NCBI GenBank assembly: GCA_026545765.1
Contig: CM048841.1
Span: 6,049,145 to 6,113,144 of the forward strand
Length of the DNA stretch: 64,000 nucleotides
Direction of reading: 5' to 3'
DNA from: Plantago major
Lineage: Eukaryota > Streptophyta > Magnoliopsida > Lamiales > Plantaginaceae
A program made the position numbers and the translations under genes. The first letter of the stretch is position 1; every line of letters starts with the position of its first letter. Positions 10,748-22,188 of this stretch are shown here, piece by piece. Below the pieces are notes generated by a model, which worked only from the letters and a program-made list of their open reading frames with translations, was not told where the DNA came from and searched no databases.

Positions 10748-12196
10748 TGATGTGCTCAAATTAATACTTAGAAAACCAAGTAGTAAGCAGTTGTTATAGA
10801 CAGACAAAGCTAAACCACAGAGTCGTTTGCTAAGGAATTAATTAAGCTACGTAGCAGTGAGAGCAAACAGATACTTGTGAGTAATAGTTTGATTGATGGT
10901 TTGGTTATACTTCTAACTAGTTTAACTAAAGCTAAGATTACAATTAACAATGAGAGAAAGATGAATACAGTAGCAAGATCAAATTATGCTAATTCGAATT
11001 AGGGATAACAGTTTTGTCACATGGCTGTTGTACAATAAATCAATCAATTCGATTCAACCAATTGTTCTTAGAAAATATTATACTGGAGAAATCGTGAGTC
11101 GTCAATTCACGATCCTTAAACATGAACAATTTAGAGAATTTAATACGGACTTATCGAATTGAAGGTTTTTACGAAGATTTTATACGAGACTAACCTATAT
11201 GAGTGATTCGATAAACCCTAGAACGAATATGCATAATCTTCACATACTAATGTATTCAAAGGTGTTTAGCTACTCATAACGGATGATTGCATGCAAAGAT
11301 TCATGGTAATAATCATGTGAAACATAGATGATAAACTCGTATACAATAACATACAATTCAATTGATAAGATAAAGAACGAATTGTAAAGAACAAAGCAAT
11401 GGAGAAATCAATACCAATAATCTTGATGAATAAAATCAATCGAGTAGCCAAGCTCCAAAGATGTCTCAATGTCAATGTGTGTCTCCAGGAGCTTTTTGCA
11501 AAACTAGGTTAAAAGAAGTCTGAAAGAAAGAATCAAAAAATCTAATCTAATTAAGGAGAACGAATTCTGGATTTGCGCGTCTCTCGCCGCGGCGGGCCAA
11601 TTGCTTCGCCGCGGAGAGCTCCCTTTTGTTGATTATATATCCAGCTCGCAAAATCTCGCCGCAGAGGATTGAATCCCTCGCCGCGGCGAGCGTCTTCCTT
11701 CAAAACAGGGGAGCCAATTGCAAAATCTCGCCGCAGCGAGCCTTCTTTATCGCAATATATATAGCCTTCGCATAATCTTGCCGCGGCGAGCAAGGTGCTC
11801 CGCCGCGACGAGCTTCAATCTTCAAATCAGAGGATCCATTCGCAAAATCTCGCCACGGCGGACCAATTCCTTCGCCGCGGCGAGTCTTCCTTAATCTCAG
11901 AAGATGATCACTCGCTAAATCTCGCCGCGGCGGACTGATTTCCTCGCTACGGCGAGCCTTCTTTCAATTTCCAGTTGCAAGCTCGTAAAATCTCACCGCG
12001 GCGGACTGAATTCCTCTCCACGGCGAGCCAGGCTAAACAGCTTGTTCTCATTCGGCTCAAAAGACATCGATTTCTAGAAAATATAAACAAAACACCAAAG
12101 CGTAAAAACGAACTAAAAAGACTACAAAACTAAAGACATAGACTCACAAAGACCGCTAAAAAGGATCAAATGAGACGGTAGAATATTGTCTCATCA
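10748..12196. mobile_element. Solo LTR (1,449 bp) nested in the SIRE element
   Basis: The ends are TGATG...CATCA, a 5-bp perfect inverted terminus of LTR type. They are flanked by a 5-bp direct duplication CTCTG (10743-10747 and 12197-12201). No gag, pol, primer site or second LTR is present, so this is a solo LTR left by LTR-LTR recombination. The interior is AT-rich on the left and carries a GC-rich palindromic array on the right (11578-12030). TGATG termini are common among Ty3/gypsy LTRs in plants, so that superfamily is likely. Confidence 0.8.
11578..12030. repeat. GC-rich palindromic array in the solo LTR
   Basis: About thirteen copies of the word TCGCCGCGGCGA, a 12-bp palindrome, or decayed versions recur in pairs about every 80-90 bp. 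The spacers are similar (AAATC before one copy, AATTCC before the next, CCTTC after). Many copies differ by C-to-T or G-to-A changes (for example CGCCACGG, CTCACCGC), the pattern expected from deamination of methylated cytosine. Confidence 0.85.
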
Positions 12197-12363
12197 CTCT
12201 GTGGTAGGACATCTTTTGGCTATGTACTGGTTAAGGGGGAGCTTATCTATATTTTGGCTATGTACTGATTTAGGGGGAGTTATTTTTGTCTTGGTACTTC
12301 TTGCATATTATGTTTTGTCTAACAACTACTTTCAGGTTTGTTTTGTGAAGAAAGGCAAGAATT

Positions 12364-12374
12364 ATGGGGGAGAT
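12364..12374 (+). promoter_or_regulatory. Polypurine tract of the SIRE element
   Basis: ATGGGGGAGAT directly precedes the LTR's first TG at 12375. It marks the boundary between the internal region and the 3' LTR. Confidence 0.75.
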
Positions 12375-13384
12375 TGAAATTGCGATTTATTGCACTGTTT
12401 TATTAATTCGGCCTTTCTTCATAATTTAATCGGTTCGACATTTGTAGTTGTTTTTCTATGAATACTTTGTAGGAAATATCAAGCTGGGCCTCAACATTGA
12501 TAAATGGATCAAGATTGCTTAACTTGGGCCTCAAGGAGGAATCCAAACATAATCTGGAAGAGCTGGAAAGAATCCAGACGTAATCTGGAAAGAAAGGAGA
12601 TGTTGGTAACTTGAATAAGGAAGAGTTTGAGAAAACATGGGCACATTGGAAGCAAGAAGGAAATAAAGATCTTGAGATATCCAAATAAGAAAGATTTCCT
12701 TCTGGAACTAAATGTAAAGAAGAAGCAGCATTGTGTTTCTGGGACAGAATGCAAAGAAGGAAAGAAGACAGAGGCGCTTTACTTGTTCGGTTCGACTTAC
12801 AAGAAGGAAAGAAGATATGCGTTCTTCTTGTGATGTTTGAATTGGCGGTTTGTTCTCTTGACTAGGCTGCACCCATATATACAAGAAGAATGCTCACAAG
12901 AAAACTAATCGTCTCGAGAGTATCAATTCACTAAATATTGAGAGATAGTTCTTCTTGTGTTTACTAGGCATTGTTGTCGAATTCACTTGTGAGTAGTCTG
13001 TCTCTAAGGATTGAGATTTACTGTAGTGTCTTCAAACTAGAATAGGTTTTTGATTATATGTTCTAGGTCTAGTCTTTGCAGTTTAATCATTCTTTTGTGA
13101 ATTGATTAAACCTAGTTTTGTAATTGTACTTTTCTTGATAGTGGAAATTTAGCCTCAGGCACGGTCGGTATCTTTATATACTGGCTAGAAAGTAATCATG
13201 GTTGTCAGTTTTTATTTTCCGCTGCATTCTGGTCATATCTGTTCTCTGCTGTCTTTACTGTTGAAGACGCTGTTGACTCAACACCATAGTCAACATCATC
13301 TGAAACTTGTCCAGAGTACCAATCCCGGTCCTACAGTTCTAACAGTGTGGAACTGGTTTTCAGTACTTTTTCAAGTACCAGTTA
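12375..13384 (+). repeat. 3' LTR of the SIRE element
   Basis: Begins TGAAATTGCG right after the polypurine tract. It contains a duplicated AATCCA-AC-TAATCTGGAA word (12540-12595), a TATA-like CCATATATAC near 12872 and palindromic W-box-like TGTTGACTCAACA near 13268. Its true end is uncertain because the CACTA element starts at 13385; the part beyond that insertion is not seen. Confidence 0.7.
12872..12881 (+). promoter_or_regulatory. TATA-like box in SIRE 3' LTR
   Basis: CCATATATAC lies about 500 bp into the LTR, a plausible U3/R position. No other start-site evidence is available. Confidence 0.4.
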
Positions 13385-13394
13385 CACTACAAAA

Positions 13395-13700
13395 AAATAG
13401 GTTTTTAGTAACGGATAAATCCGTTACTAAATGCCTACCGATTCGTTACTAAGTCCTTAGTAACGGATAATAAGCCCGTCGCTATTTCCGTCGTCTCTAA
13501 AAGTTTAGTAACGGATAAACTATCCGTTACTATTTAGTAACGGATAGATCCATTGGCTTTTTGTAACGGATAAACTATCCGTTACTAATAAGGTGATTTT
13601 TTTTTCTTTAATTTTAATAGCGACTTAGTAACGGATAGTTTATCCGTTACTAAAAGTCAGAAACAGTTTAGTAACGGATAATTTATCCGTTACTAAATTT
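13395..13700. repeat. Subterminal inverted/direct repeats of CACTA element
   Basis: AGTAACGGAT and its complement ATCCGTTACT occur repeatedly here, forming several back-to-back palindromes such as GTAACGGATAAACTATCCG. These match the subterminal repeat architecture of En/Spm elements. Confidence 0.85.
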
Positions 13701-14049
13701 GCAGATTTTTAATTTTTTTTAAAATTTTGATGCCTAATGTCATATTTCACCTATTTCACAAATTTAATCTACAATAATAAATCCAGAATAATGAAATTGT
13801 ATTAATTAACAGAAAACATTCGACGAATACAAATTATCCATAAGCTAAGTAAGAAGTCAAGTGGCAGAAAAACACGAGTCCAAACTAAATATCTTGGAGA
13901 AGCATAACAGAAATGTATCAAGACTAAGAAGATGTCGTTTTCTTCTTGAATTGACAACTCACGACTGTCGATCCTCCTCTCCATCTCAGCCTGAAATCGT
14001 AAAGTGCATACCATGAGATACGGATGAAAAAATCACTCATACTACACAA

Positions 14050-14395
14050 ATGGTGACTAACATATCACCCAAGTTCAGTGGCTAACATACCACTCACATA
14101 TAGTGGCTAACATACAACTCATATTGTCCTAAAATTTGCTAACACAATGGTGACTAACATATCACCCAAGTTCAGTGACTAACATACTACTCACATATAT
14201 TGGCTAACATACCACTCATATTGTCCTAAAATTTGCTAACACAAATGGAGACTAACATATCACCCAAGTTCAGTGGCTAACATACCACTCATATTGTCCT
14301 AAAATTTGCTAACATAAATGGTGACTAACATACCACTCATATTGTCCTAAAATTTGCTAACACAATGGTGACTAACATATCACTCACATATAAGC
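14050..14395. repeat. Tandem repeat of about 100 bp inside CACTA element
   Basis: TATTGTCCTAAAATTTGCTAAC appears four times, alternating with CACCCAAGTTCAGTG and GGCTAACATACCACTCA. The copies differ in length, so the array is partly eroded. Confidence 0.8.
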
Positions 14396-14457
14396 ACAAT
14401 AAAATAAACAAGAATGATCATATTATCAACGGAAGATACGAATATATACACTAACCT

Positions 14458-14805
14458 CTAATGATTCCGCTTATATTCAAGCATGATAAACACACTTGCA
14501 AATAATCGAAAGTTCATCATCCTCTCGATGGTCATGTCAAAATCCTCATCATCTTCATCATCCATTTCTTCCCCAGCATCGGTTTTAGCCATGTTTGCAT
14601 CTTCATCATCCATTTCGGCCTTCATTTCTGCCTCCAATGCTCTATGGAAAGCAGAAAAACCTGTGAACATGTTTACATCTTCATCATCCATGTCGACCTT
14701 CATTTCTGCCTCCAATGCTCTATCGAAAGCAGAAAAACCTGTGAACATGTTTGCCTCGGAGAGTGTAGGTGATGGTGGAGAAGGTGATGAAGGTGGAGAA
14801 GTCAT
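14458..14805 (-). CDS. Small acidic ORF with internal repeat, unknown
   Basis: This 115-codon frame includes a start-like codon followed by TSPPSSPSPPSP. A unit NMFTGFSAF.RALEAEMK is then present twice, each followed by MDDED. It is acidic and probably unstructured outside the repeats. It lies inside the CACTA element and may be a captured host exon or element-specific sequence. I recognise no family. The repeat raises the odds that it is or was coding. Confidence 0.3.
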   Translation of the reverse strand: MTSPPSSPSPPSPTLSEANMFTGFSAFDRALEAEMKVDMDDEDVNMFTGFSAFHRALEAEMKAEMDDEDANMAKTDAGEEMDDEDDEDFDMTIERMMNFRLFASVFIMLEYKRNH

Positions 14806-16290
14806 CCTTGAAGATAGTTAGTGAGCAAATAGTTAGTTTCTTATAAACTATTTGTTTTGTGAGCAAATAGTTAGTTTCTTATAAACCTAGGCATAATTAC
14901 AGTTTAAACACCTATAATAACAGCTTTCATATTATAGATTAAAATAGTAGTAATTCTTGATAAGTTAATACGAGCCAATTATACTATAATCACCAAAATC
15001 ACTAAATGGTCTCCAAACACTCAGCCAAATCTTCCTAATCCTAATATACATGTACGAAAATATCAAATTAAATACCCTACATACTTACAAACATCCAAAC
15101 ATGATACTACCAATTGAATTTCACAATAAATCTATCAATTGCACAACCTCAAGCTTAACCCACTACTTAATATAAGCTAAACTAGCTAGTAGAGACCTCC
15201 CATGAACATACAATTGCGCAAATTAGTCGAAATTAGTAAAATTCCCATATTTGACAAAGTAAGGGTTTTAGACTAATACCTTAAATTATGGAAAAAATAG
15301 CCGAAGGCGGATGAAATTGAATGGCCACCTGTTGGTCCAAATAACGGCAAAGTAAAAGACTAAGAGGGGGGGGGGGGTGAATAGTCTTTTAAAACTTTTG
15401 TCGATAAAACAGTTTCTCAGATATGTGTGAAGATATCTGATACTTATAATCAGAGAGCGGAAGAATTTTTGTGATAAGTGCACGTGCTCAGCAAGATATA
15501 ATGTGTTTAAATACTTAGCAGGATTAAGAGAACGATAAGTAAATTGCTGAAAGTAAATAATACGTCTTTTTATAGTGGTATCTGAAGGTGGCGTAACCCT
15601 TCAACTAATCCACTTCGGCCTCTCTCAGACCTAGAAATTCACTAAGATAGTTAATGAGTTCACTTTACAATAATCCTATCTCTTGATTCCCTTTTACACT
15701 AGGTTCCCAACCAAATGTTCCCCGTGAGTTATTCCCCGACTCCCACCCAAGTACTTCCTATACTCAGAAACCTGTGAGATGTTCCTTAGTTTCCCAAACT
15801 AAGTACTTCCTATGCTCAGTAACCTTGGAGTTGTTCCTTAGTTTCCCAAACTAAGTACTTCTTGTACTCCACGCCATGTATGGTGTTAGTTAAGAAGAGT
15901 TTATCAGATTGGTAGATTGATAACTTCCACAGTTATGTAAGATGGCCTTCTTAAACAGGAGTCACTTAACACACTTCACCATGTGTGGTGATATGCTCTT
16001 TACTGACCCAAGTCTATGTTAAATGTTCTGGAGAATGAAACTCAGATACTTGATCTTTTGATTGAACTCCTTCACAGATAGCAAGGGTTGTTAAGGATCA
16101 GGACACTTAGAACTTTCGTGCTACTTAGAATTCAAGAGCTTAGTCGCAACTGTAAGCTAAAGAGTAAGTAGGTAGAAGGCTTGTATGCTTGAGAGAAAGA
16201 TACCACTAGTTGTATTATCAGAGAAGCTTAAGATATTCAGTTCTGTGGTCTTGGTATTTTCAGTGTGTGTTTCAAGCATTCTAAATGTTG

Positions 16291-16299
16291 ATATTTATA
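16291..16299 (-). promoter_or_regulatory. TATA box in SIRE LTR
   Basis: The minus strand reads TATAAATAT here. It is placed about 960 bp from the left LTR end, fitting a U3/R junction, with transcription running leftward. The equivalent site in the truncated right LTR is missing, so the 5' LTR of this copy has lost its core promoter. Confidence 0.55.
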
Positions 16300-16852
16300 G
16301 TTGAAAGTCATGCCGTTTGAAAAGTATCTGTTAGGCTCAAATGAATTTCAAACTATCGATATCTGAAAATAGTACTGCAGAAGACATTGTCTCTTTTCAG
16401 AGATTTCCTCTTTTGTTCAAATGTCTATGTCTGCGCATTTATTGCACTTGTACTATTTTTGTCCTGCAGTGCCAACGGAACTATGCACGCATTCTGAAGC
16501 ATTGCATGTCCTTTTCAAGATACTCTCACATCTCCAGATACTTTATCAAAACATTGTTTCCTGGAAACAAGGTTTTGTCCAAGGTATCTGAGTGAGGTAT
16601 TTGTGGGCAGTTTTCCTCGTTCAGAAACCTTCTGTTCTCAGATATCTTTTGCGAAATCTGTTTATTGAAAAACACTTGTTTCTTCAAGATATCTGGACAT
16701 AGGTGTCTGATGAGACCAATTTTCTTTGTCTTCAACAATCTTGTGCAGTCTTCAAATCTTCAAATTTGTTGAACTCTTCTGCCGGATGCCTTCTTCTTGG
16801 TCTTCTTCAAAAATATAAAAATTACATTCAGAGACCTAACATCCTATATAAG

Positions 16853-17610
16853 GGCTCTGTTTACCACTAGCTTATCAGCTCCATGAGCTTTTATTTTACC
16901 ATTGACTAATGAAAAGCTCGTTACGTGAACGCGCAGCTTCTTAAATCAGCTAGATGGTTAAGAAGCTACCCAAGTTAGCTTTTTTTTTAAAAAAAGATCC
17001 TTCTTATCTTTTTCATTACGAAAATATCCCTGACCTAAATTAGAAAAAAAAAAGAGAAGGAAAAACTACCCATTTTTATTATTCATTATTCTAGACTTAT
17101 ATTTTATATTGTTGGATCCTTTGTTATACATTTTTGTGTACTTGTTTGCATCTAGCATACGGATTAATGCATCCGCATCTCTTTAAAATGTATACATGTA
17201 GTACACATCAATTACTGATTTTTTTCATTTAAGTTAAAATGCTCAACGAATATTTCTTTCAACTTCTGATAATTTTGATGATGTTATTAAAGTGGCGATG
17301 TAAAGTACATTGAATATATATTAGAATAATTGGACAAAATGTGATATAGTATTATTTAAAAAACTATAGACTAATAATATGATGAGAAAGGTTAAAGAAA
17401 ATAAAAATAAGAGTAATGCCTTTTTATGTCATTTTACAAAATACCAGCTAGCTTATCAGCTAATTTGCTAAATACCTACATTTAAAATCAGCTAGCTTCT
17501 CAGCTAGTTAATCAGCTCCCTAATCAGCTAACTTATCAGCTACCTAACCAGCTACCAGCTTGTCAATAAGCTACCAGCTAGCTTTTTAGCTAGTTTTGCT
17601 AAACAGAGCC
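16853..17610. mobile_element. Non-autonomous DNA element (MITE-like), copy 1
   Basis: Terminal inverted repeats GGCTCTGTTTA and TAAACAGAGCC bound a 758-bp AT-rich element flanked by AAG on both sides, suggesting a 3-bp target duplication. There is no coding capacity. The ends are rich in AGCTAGCTTATCAGCTA-type words. A 3-bp duplication points to PIF/Harbinger, although that superfamily usually duplicates TWA, so the assignment is tentative. A second copy lies at 46921-47563. Confidence 0.8.
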
Positions 17611-17745
17611 AAGATTTGCTAGACTAACATACTTAGTGATTTTCCTCTTTTACATTGTTCAAGTGAACCAAGAGTACTAAGCACCTTTCTGAGCTAAGAT
17701 AAGTCATTAAGTTGCTGATCAAAATCTAAACAGATATTCCCAACA

Positions 17746-17760
17746 AATTTCCCCCTTTTT
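17746..17760 (-). promoter_or_regulatory. Polypurine tract of minus-strand SIRE
   Basis: On the minus strand AAAAAGGGGGAAATT directly precedes the LTR start TGTTGGG. It is the expected primer for plus-strand DNA synthesis. Confidence 0.8.
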
Positions 17761-18159
17761 GATCAGTCAAGGATGACTATCTTTAAAACCTATTACAACT
17801 TGGAAGAGGGAGCATTCCAACACTTAATCATTTCTTATGATCTTTTCAATTCATTTAATTAAGTGCAGAAAGTAAGCATCAACCAAATCACAAGGTTTGA
17901 TCTTTTCTGACAAGTTATCTTTTTATAGATTGATATCTGAGAGTATGTTCATCAGATATGTTACATGGAAAGTTCACAGATAACTTTTACAATGAATAGA
18001 ACACATTTTAGTACATTCAGCAAGATACAAAAACTACTTAATCAAATAGAACAACAGGAGTAACCAAGCTCCAAGTAAACATTCTAAATGACAAGTCTTC
18101 AAGTCTTCAAAAACACTTCAGGTTCTCAGCAACCTCAAGTCTTCAGCAACCTCTATGAG

Positions 18160-21100
18160 TCAATTGGAAAATTCCCTAACTCCAAGCCTTTTGATGTCAT
18201 CAACATAATCATAAAGTAGTGTTCTGACTAACATTTCTGTGTTTCTGGCAAATCCACAGACTTCTTTGTAGGACTTAGTGGGATTCTTTCTGGCAAAGTG
18301 CTTGACCCACAAATATCTTCCCCAAACCCAGGCATGCTCAATTCTGAGATCAGAGAGTTTGAAATACTCATAAATGATCTTCTGATATTCAATATCATCC
18401 AAATATTGTTCCTTAGTCATGTAGAATGACTCATAAGGTTCAACACCCAGTCTTGGCCTTGTGCCTGTTCCAGTCATCTTGGGAATTCTGTGCACATCAT
18501 CTGATTTCCCATAAGGACATTCAAAGGAGAGGTCCTTTTCCATGGCTTCAGTTCTTTTGGAGACTTCAAAATCCAGCCATGCTTTGACATGCTTTGGATT
18601 TATCAGTACTGGCTTGTCTTTTCTCCATGCCATAAGTTGTTCACATATAGGAACTGGGAATTTTTCATTTACTAGCAGGTGCTTTAGTTCCAGCCATGCA
18701 TCTGTAAGAGGTTTGACTGTTATCAGTCTTGACATATTTAATCAGGGCATCAGCAGGTTTTTCAGGTGAAGCCCTGCCAAATTGAGTGTCTCTTCTCCTC
18801 TTTATTCTTGTTTTGGCATTCTCTCTTGGGGGTTTGCTTGAAGAACCACCCTGGATAGACTTGGTATCTCCAGAGGGTGTTTTGGCTGCCAATTGCTTTG
18901 CAGCAATAGGCTCAAATAGGCTATCAATCCTTTTCCTTTTCCAGTGAAGAGGAGCTTCATCTTCATCAGTCTCTTCATCATCATCATCATCATCAATGTT
19001 AATCTTTGTGGGAGATTTGCAGCCTTCTTTATTGCCCTGGGATTTGATTTGGCATTCTTCTTTTTCTTCAGAAGACTCTTCAATCTCTTTTACTTCTCTT
19101 CTCCTTGGGGACTTGGTTCCCTTTGGATGTCTCTGTGATCTGGCCCATGTTGTCATTCCTTGTTTAGAAATCTGCTGAGTTGTTGCTACAATCTGAGTAG
19201 CAGCTTGACTGAAGGAGGGCTCATTTATTCTGCGAGGTGGTTGTTCAGAGTTTCTTTTGTTTCCTCTTCCTCTTCCTCTCCGAGAACCTAGAGATCCTTC
19301 CCCCTTAGTCATTGTTGACTGACTAAGAATCACAAAAGATTCTGAGAGGGAGTCAAAGTTGCCTTGCAGATAGTTGTAAGCAGCAACTTTTCCAGATCAG
19401 CCTTGAGCTCCTGATTTTGTTTGATAAGTCCTGTTTCCTTATCAGTGAGCTCTGCCAGTGGACCTTGAGTAGCATCTGCTTTTCCAGCAGCATAGCTAGC
19501 CTCATTGAGGGCTTTTTCAGCAAGAGTATTACCATCATCCCTTACCATGCCTAGGTCTCTCTGAGCAATGACCAAGCTTGTTGTTCTCTGAGTGATTAAC
19601 TCAGTGAACTTCTTCATTTCAGCAGGGACTGATGCAATGACTTCTTCATTTTGTTGGGATAACTCCTTTCTTAGAGTTTCCAGAACCTGGTATCTGGCCA
19701 TGTAATCATGGGAGTGGAGATTTGGTATCTTACTGAAGTTCTGAGGAGCAATCAGTTTTCTCTTTAAGTGAGAAACTCCCAAGTGAACATTTGCATGTTC
19801 TGCCAGGGTTCTGTCTTCTTTATCATCCGAGTCTTCATCCCAATGATCTGCATCCTCTTGGGCATTTTCATCAATATTTTCTAGCCCAGCAACCATATCA
19901 GAGATGGGCTTCTTTCCTTTCAGTGAGGAGGAGGATGGTACATCTTGTGGTAATGCAGCCTTAGCATCATGCTTGTCTTCAGATACTTGCTCAGTATCTA
20001 ATTCTTCAGCAATTGCCTGAACAACAAGCTGGAGTTCTTTCATCTCAGCATAAGCTTCCATTTCCTTGATGGTAAGATCTTCAATCTATTGGAGCTTTGC
20101 TTTGGATTCAACTATCTTTTCTTCCAGTTGAATATTTAGCTGTTATTCTTCCTCCAACAATTGTTTGAGTTGAGCAACTCTGGTTTGTGCATCCAATATC
20201 TTCTGAGTGTTTTCCTCAGAGTGCTCAAATACTTGTTCAGTAGTGTCTTTTTTTTGGGGAGAGGGATGTGTAGACTTCTGAGGAGATGGAGGAGGGGAAT
20301 TATGTGAAGTCCTCTCAGTGTGCTTTTCAGCAACTGAGGTATTATTACCTTGTGCAATCCCTCACGTCCCTGGTGCAGGGGCATCATCATCATCCTTTTT
20401 GTCATCATCATCCTTATGATGATCAGAAGGAGGTTCTTCAAAATTATTCTCATCTGTTTCCTCCTCATCTTCAGAAACCAGATTGATCACTTCAGGAAAT
20501 GTGACCAATTGCCCATTTACTTCCTCTTGGTCAGAGGGTATGCACTATAGGGACTTAGGCAATGGAGGCTTGAATGCCATCTCCATTCTAGTCTGATCAT
20601 CAGCCTTCTCAAAAGCTTCTATGAGCTTGTGTGCAGCTTCTTTGACAAAGTCCTTATGCATCAGAGTAGAAAAAGAGTACTGCTCTGTTGGGAACATAGC
20701 ATGGACATAATTCTCCAAGTCAAAAGCTCTGACTCTTCTCAATTGGTGATCAGTCACCTTTGTTAATTCGGTCATATTTGAGCTTCTGAGCTTTTGCCAC
20801 TTTCAGAAACACTTGAAGTGTGTCTTGAGAGTGTGGTCTTTGAAGAATGGAAGCAGGTCTTCTGTTGAGAATGCAGAGACCTTTGGAACACTTGTTTGAG
20901 CCTGAAAGAAAGAGTTTTGAGTTAGATTCAAAACTTGTGTAGATATCTGAGTACTAGTGTAGTTAGGTTTCTGAGTTACCTAAATAAGTACATCAGGCTC
21001 AGAGACTTGTACTACTGAGGCAGGGGGTGCCTCAGATATCTTTTTGTGAGGTGGAGACTTGGGAGTTTGGTCCTCATCAACCTTTCTTTCTGCTTGAACC

Positions 21101-22139
21101 TGAGAATTAAAATTATCACAATACTTAGGAAATTGTCATGAAAGAATTTATGCAATTAAGCTTCAATGATCTATGAGTTTTTCACTTACTTTCTCAATAG
21201 GATGCTCAAAATCATTTTTCTCAGAAACTTTCTCAGTTTCTGGTGTTCTTTCTGGTGATGTTGCCTTGGGGGCTTCATCAATTTCCATGGGTGCAGGGGA
21301 TGTCGCAACTCTTTCCCCTTGCACTTCTACTTCTGAATGAGCCTGTAAGTAGAATGTATTGAGTAATTAGAGAAGAATTCATATTAACCCATAATGAAGA
21401 ATGTTTATCACTGATTTTTATATACCATCACACTAGAAGGCTCAATGACATTTTCTTCAGAAACCTTGACGATTTCTGGATCCTTTTCTGGCATTTCTGC
21501 CTTATCTTCTTCTTCCTCAGTTGGAGCCTATTAGAAACAAACACTTAAGAATCTCAGTTGAAGTTTCAGGTACTTCAGACCTTTCCTAAGTGTGCAACTC
21601 AGTTGCCTCCCCTGGTTGATCATTCTGAGCAGATGCCTCGGTTTGATCCCTCTCATTGAGTTGGGGAACCTGCTCATTTGCAGAATTTTCTTCAGCATCA
21701 GAAGTGCTGGTATGTCAAACTGCAATTCATTCACCATGGCTTCATTATCATCTGGTGAATCATGTGAATTGGATCTAGAAGGTGAATTAAAGTGCGGCTC
21801 ATCCTGATCCTTTTGTGACAATTTGTATAGTGTGGAGGCAATGTCAGAATCCTTCATCACTATATCACCACTCCTCAAAGTTTCTTCTACCAGCTTGAAC
21901 GTGTCTTGTCCAGATTCCTTGGACTTAGGTGCTATTTCAGCAACCTCTGTGCTAAGTGCTTCTCCAGCAACCTTAGTAATGGGTGCTTTCTCAGCAACCT
22001 TTGAAATAGGTGCTTGTTCAGCAACCTCTAGTGTAGGTTCTTCATCAGATACACCTATTCTTTCAGCATCCTTTGAACTTGTTGCTTTTTCAACAACCTT
22101 AGCGCTTTTTTATTTCTGTAGGACTTGAGAGATGACCAA

Positions 22140-22188
<49 letters not shown>

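Larger units (their letters stand above)
7353..13384 (+). mobile_element. SIRE-type Ty1/copia retrotransposon, 5'-truncated
   Basis: The retained order is end of pol (RNase H), spacer, env-like ORF, a purine-rich 3' region with several GGGGGA tracts, and the 3' LTR. An extra ORF downstream of pol is diagnostic of the SIRE/Maximus group of plant copia elements. The 5' LTR, gag, protease, integrase and RT are absent; the break coincides with the pararetrovirus junction at 7353. A solo LTR from another family sits inside at 10748-12196, and a CACTA element begins at 13385. Confidence 0.85.
13385..15329. mobile_element. CACTA (En/Spm) DNA transposon, left end only
   Basis: Opens with CACTACAAAAAAA after a TTA that may be half of a 3-bp target duplication. 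Subterminal repeats follow at 13400-13700: TAGTAACGGATAAATCCGTTACTAA-like words in direct and inverted order, as is typical for transposase binding in this superfamily. The opposite end (GTAGTG) is not found; the minus-strand SIRE element starts at 15330 and interrupts it. No transposase is recognisable. Confidence 0.8.
15330..17745 (-). repeat. 3' LTR of minus-strand SIRE element, with nested DNA element
   Basis: Ends are TGTTGGTCC (15330) and TTCCCAACA (17745), so the LTR begins TGTTGGGAA on the minus strand. Its first 460 bp match 30265-30720 closely. It is 2,416 bp long, or about 1,655 bp once the nested 16853-17610 element is removed. A homopolymer of ten G lies at 15366-15375. Confidence 0.85.

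Noticed and set aside
13385..13700. rho-independent terminators from the strong palindromes
   Set aside because: They are the subterminal repeats of a CACTA transposon in a plant nuclear genome.
14483..14821. Plus-strand Ser-rich ORF
   Set aside because: It is the mirror of the acidic minus-strand ORF; Ser runs come from the complement of GAT/GAC repeats.
18944..19138. Plus-strand hydrophobic ORF (poly-Ile)
   Set aside because: Arises from the complement of an Asp/Glu-coding ATC repeat in the env-like region.
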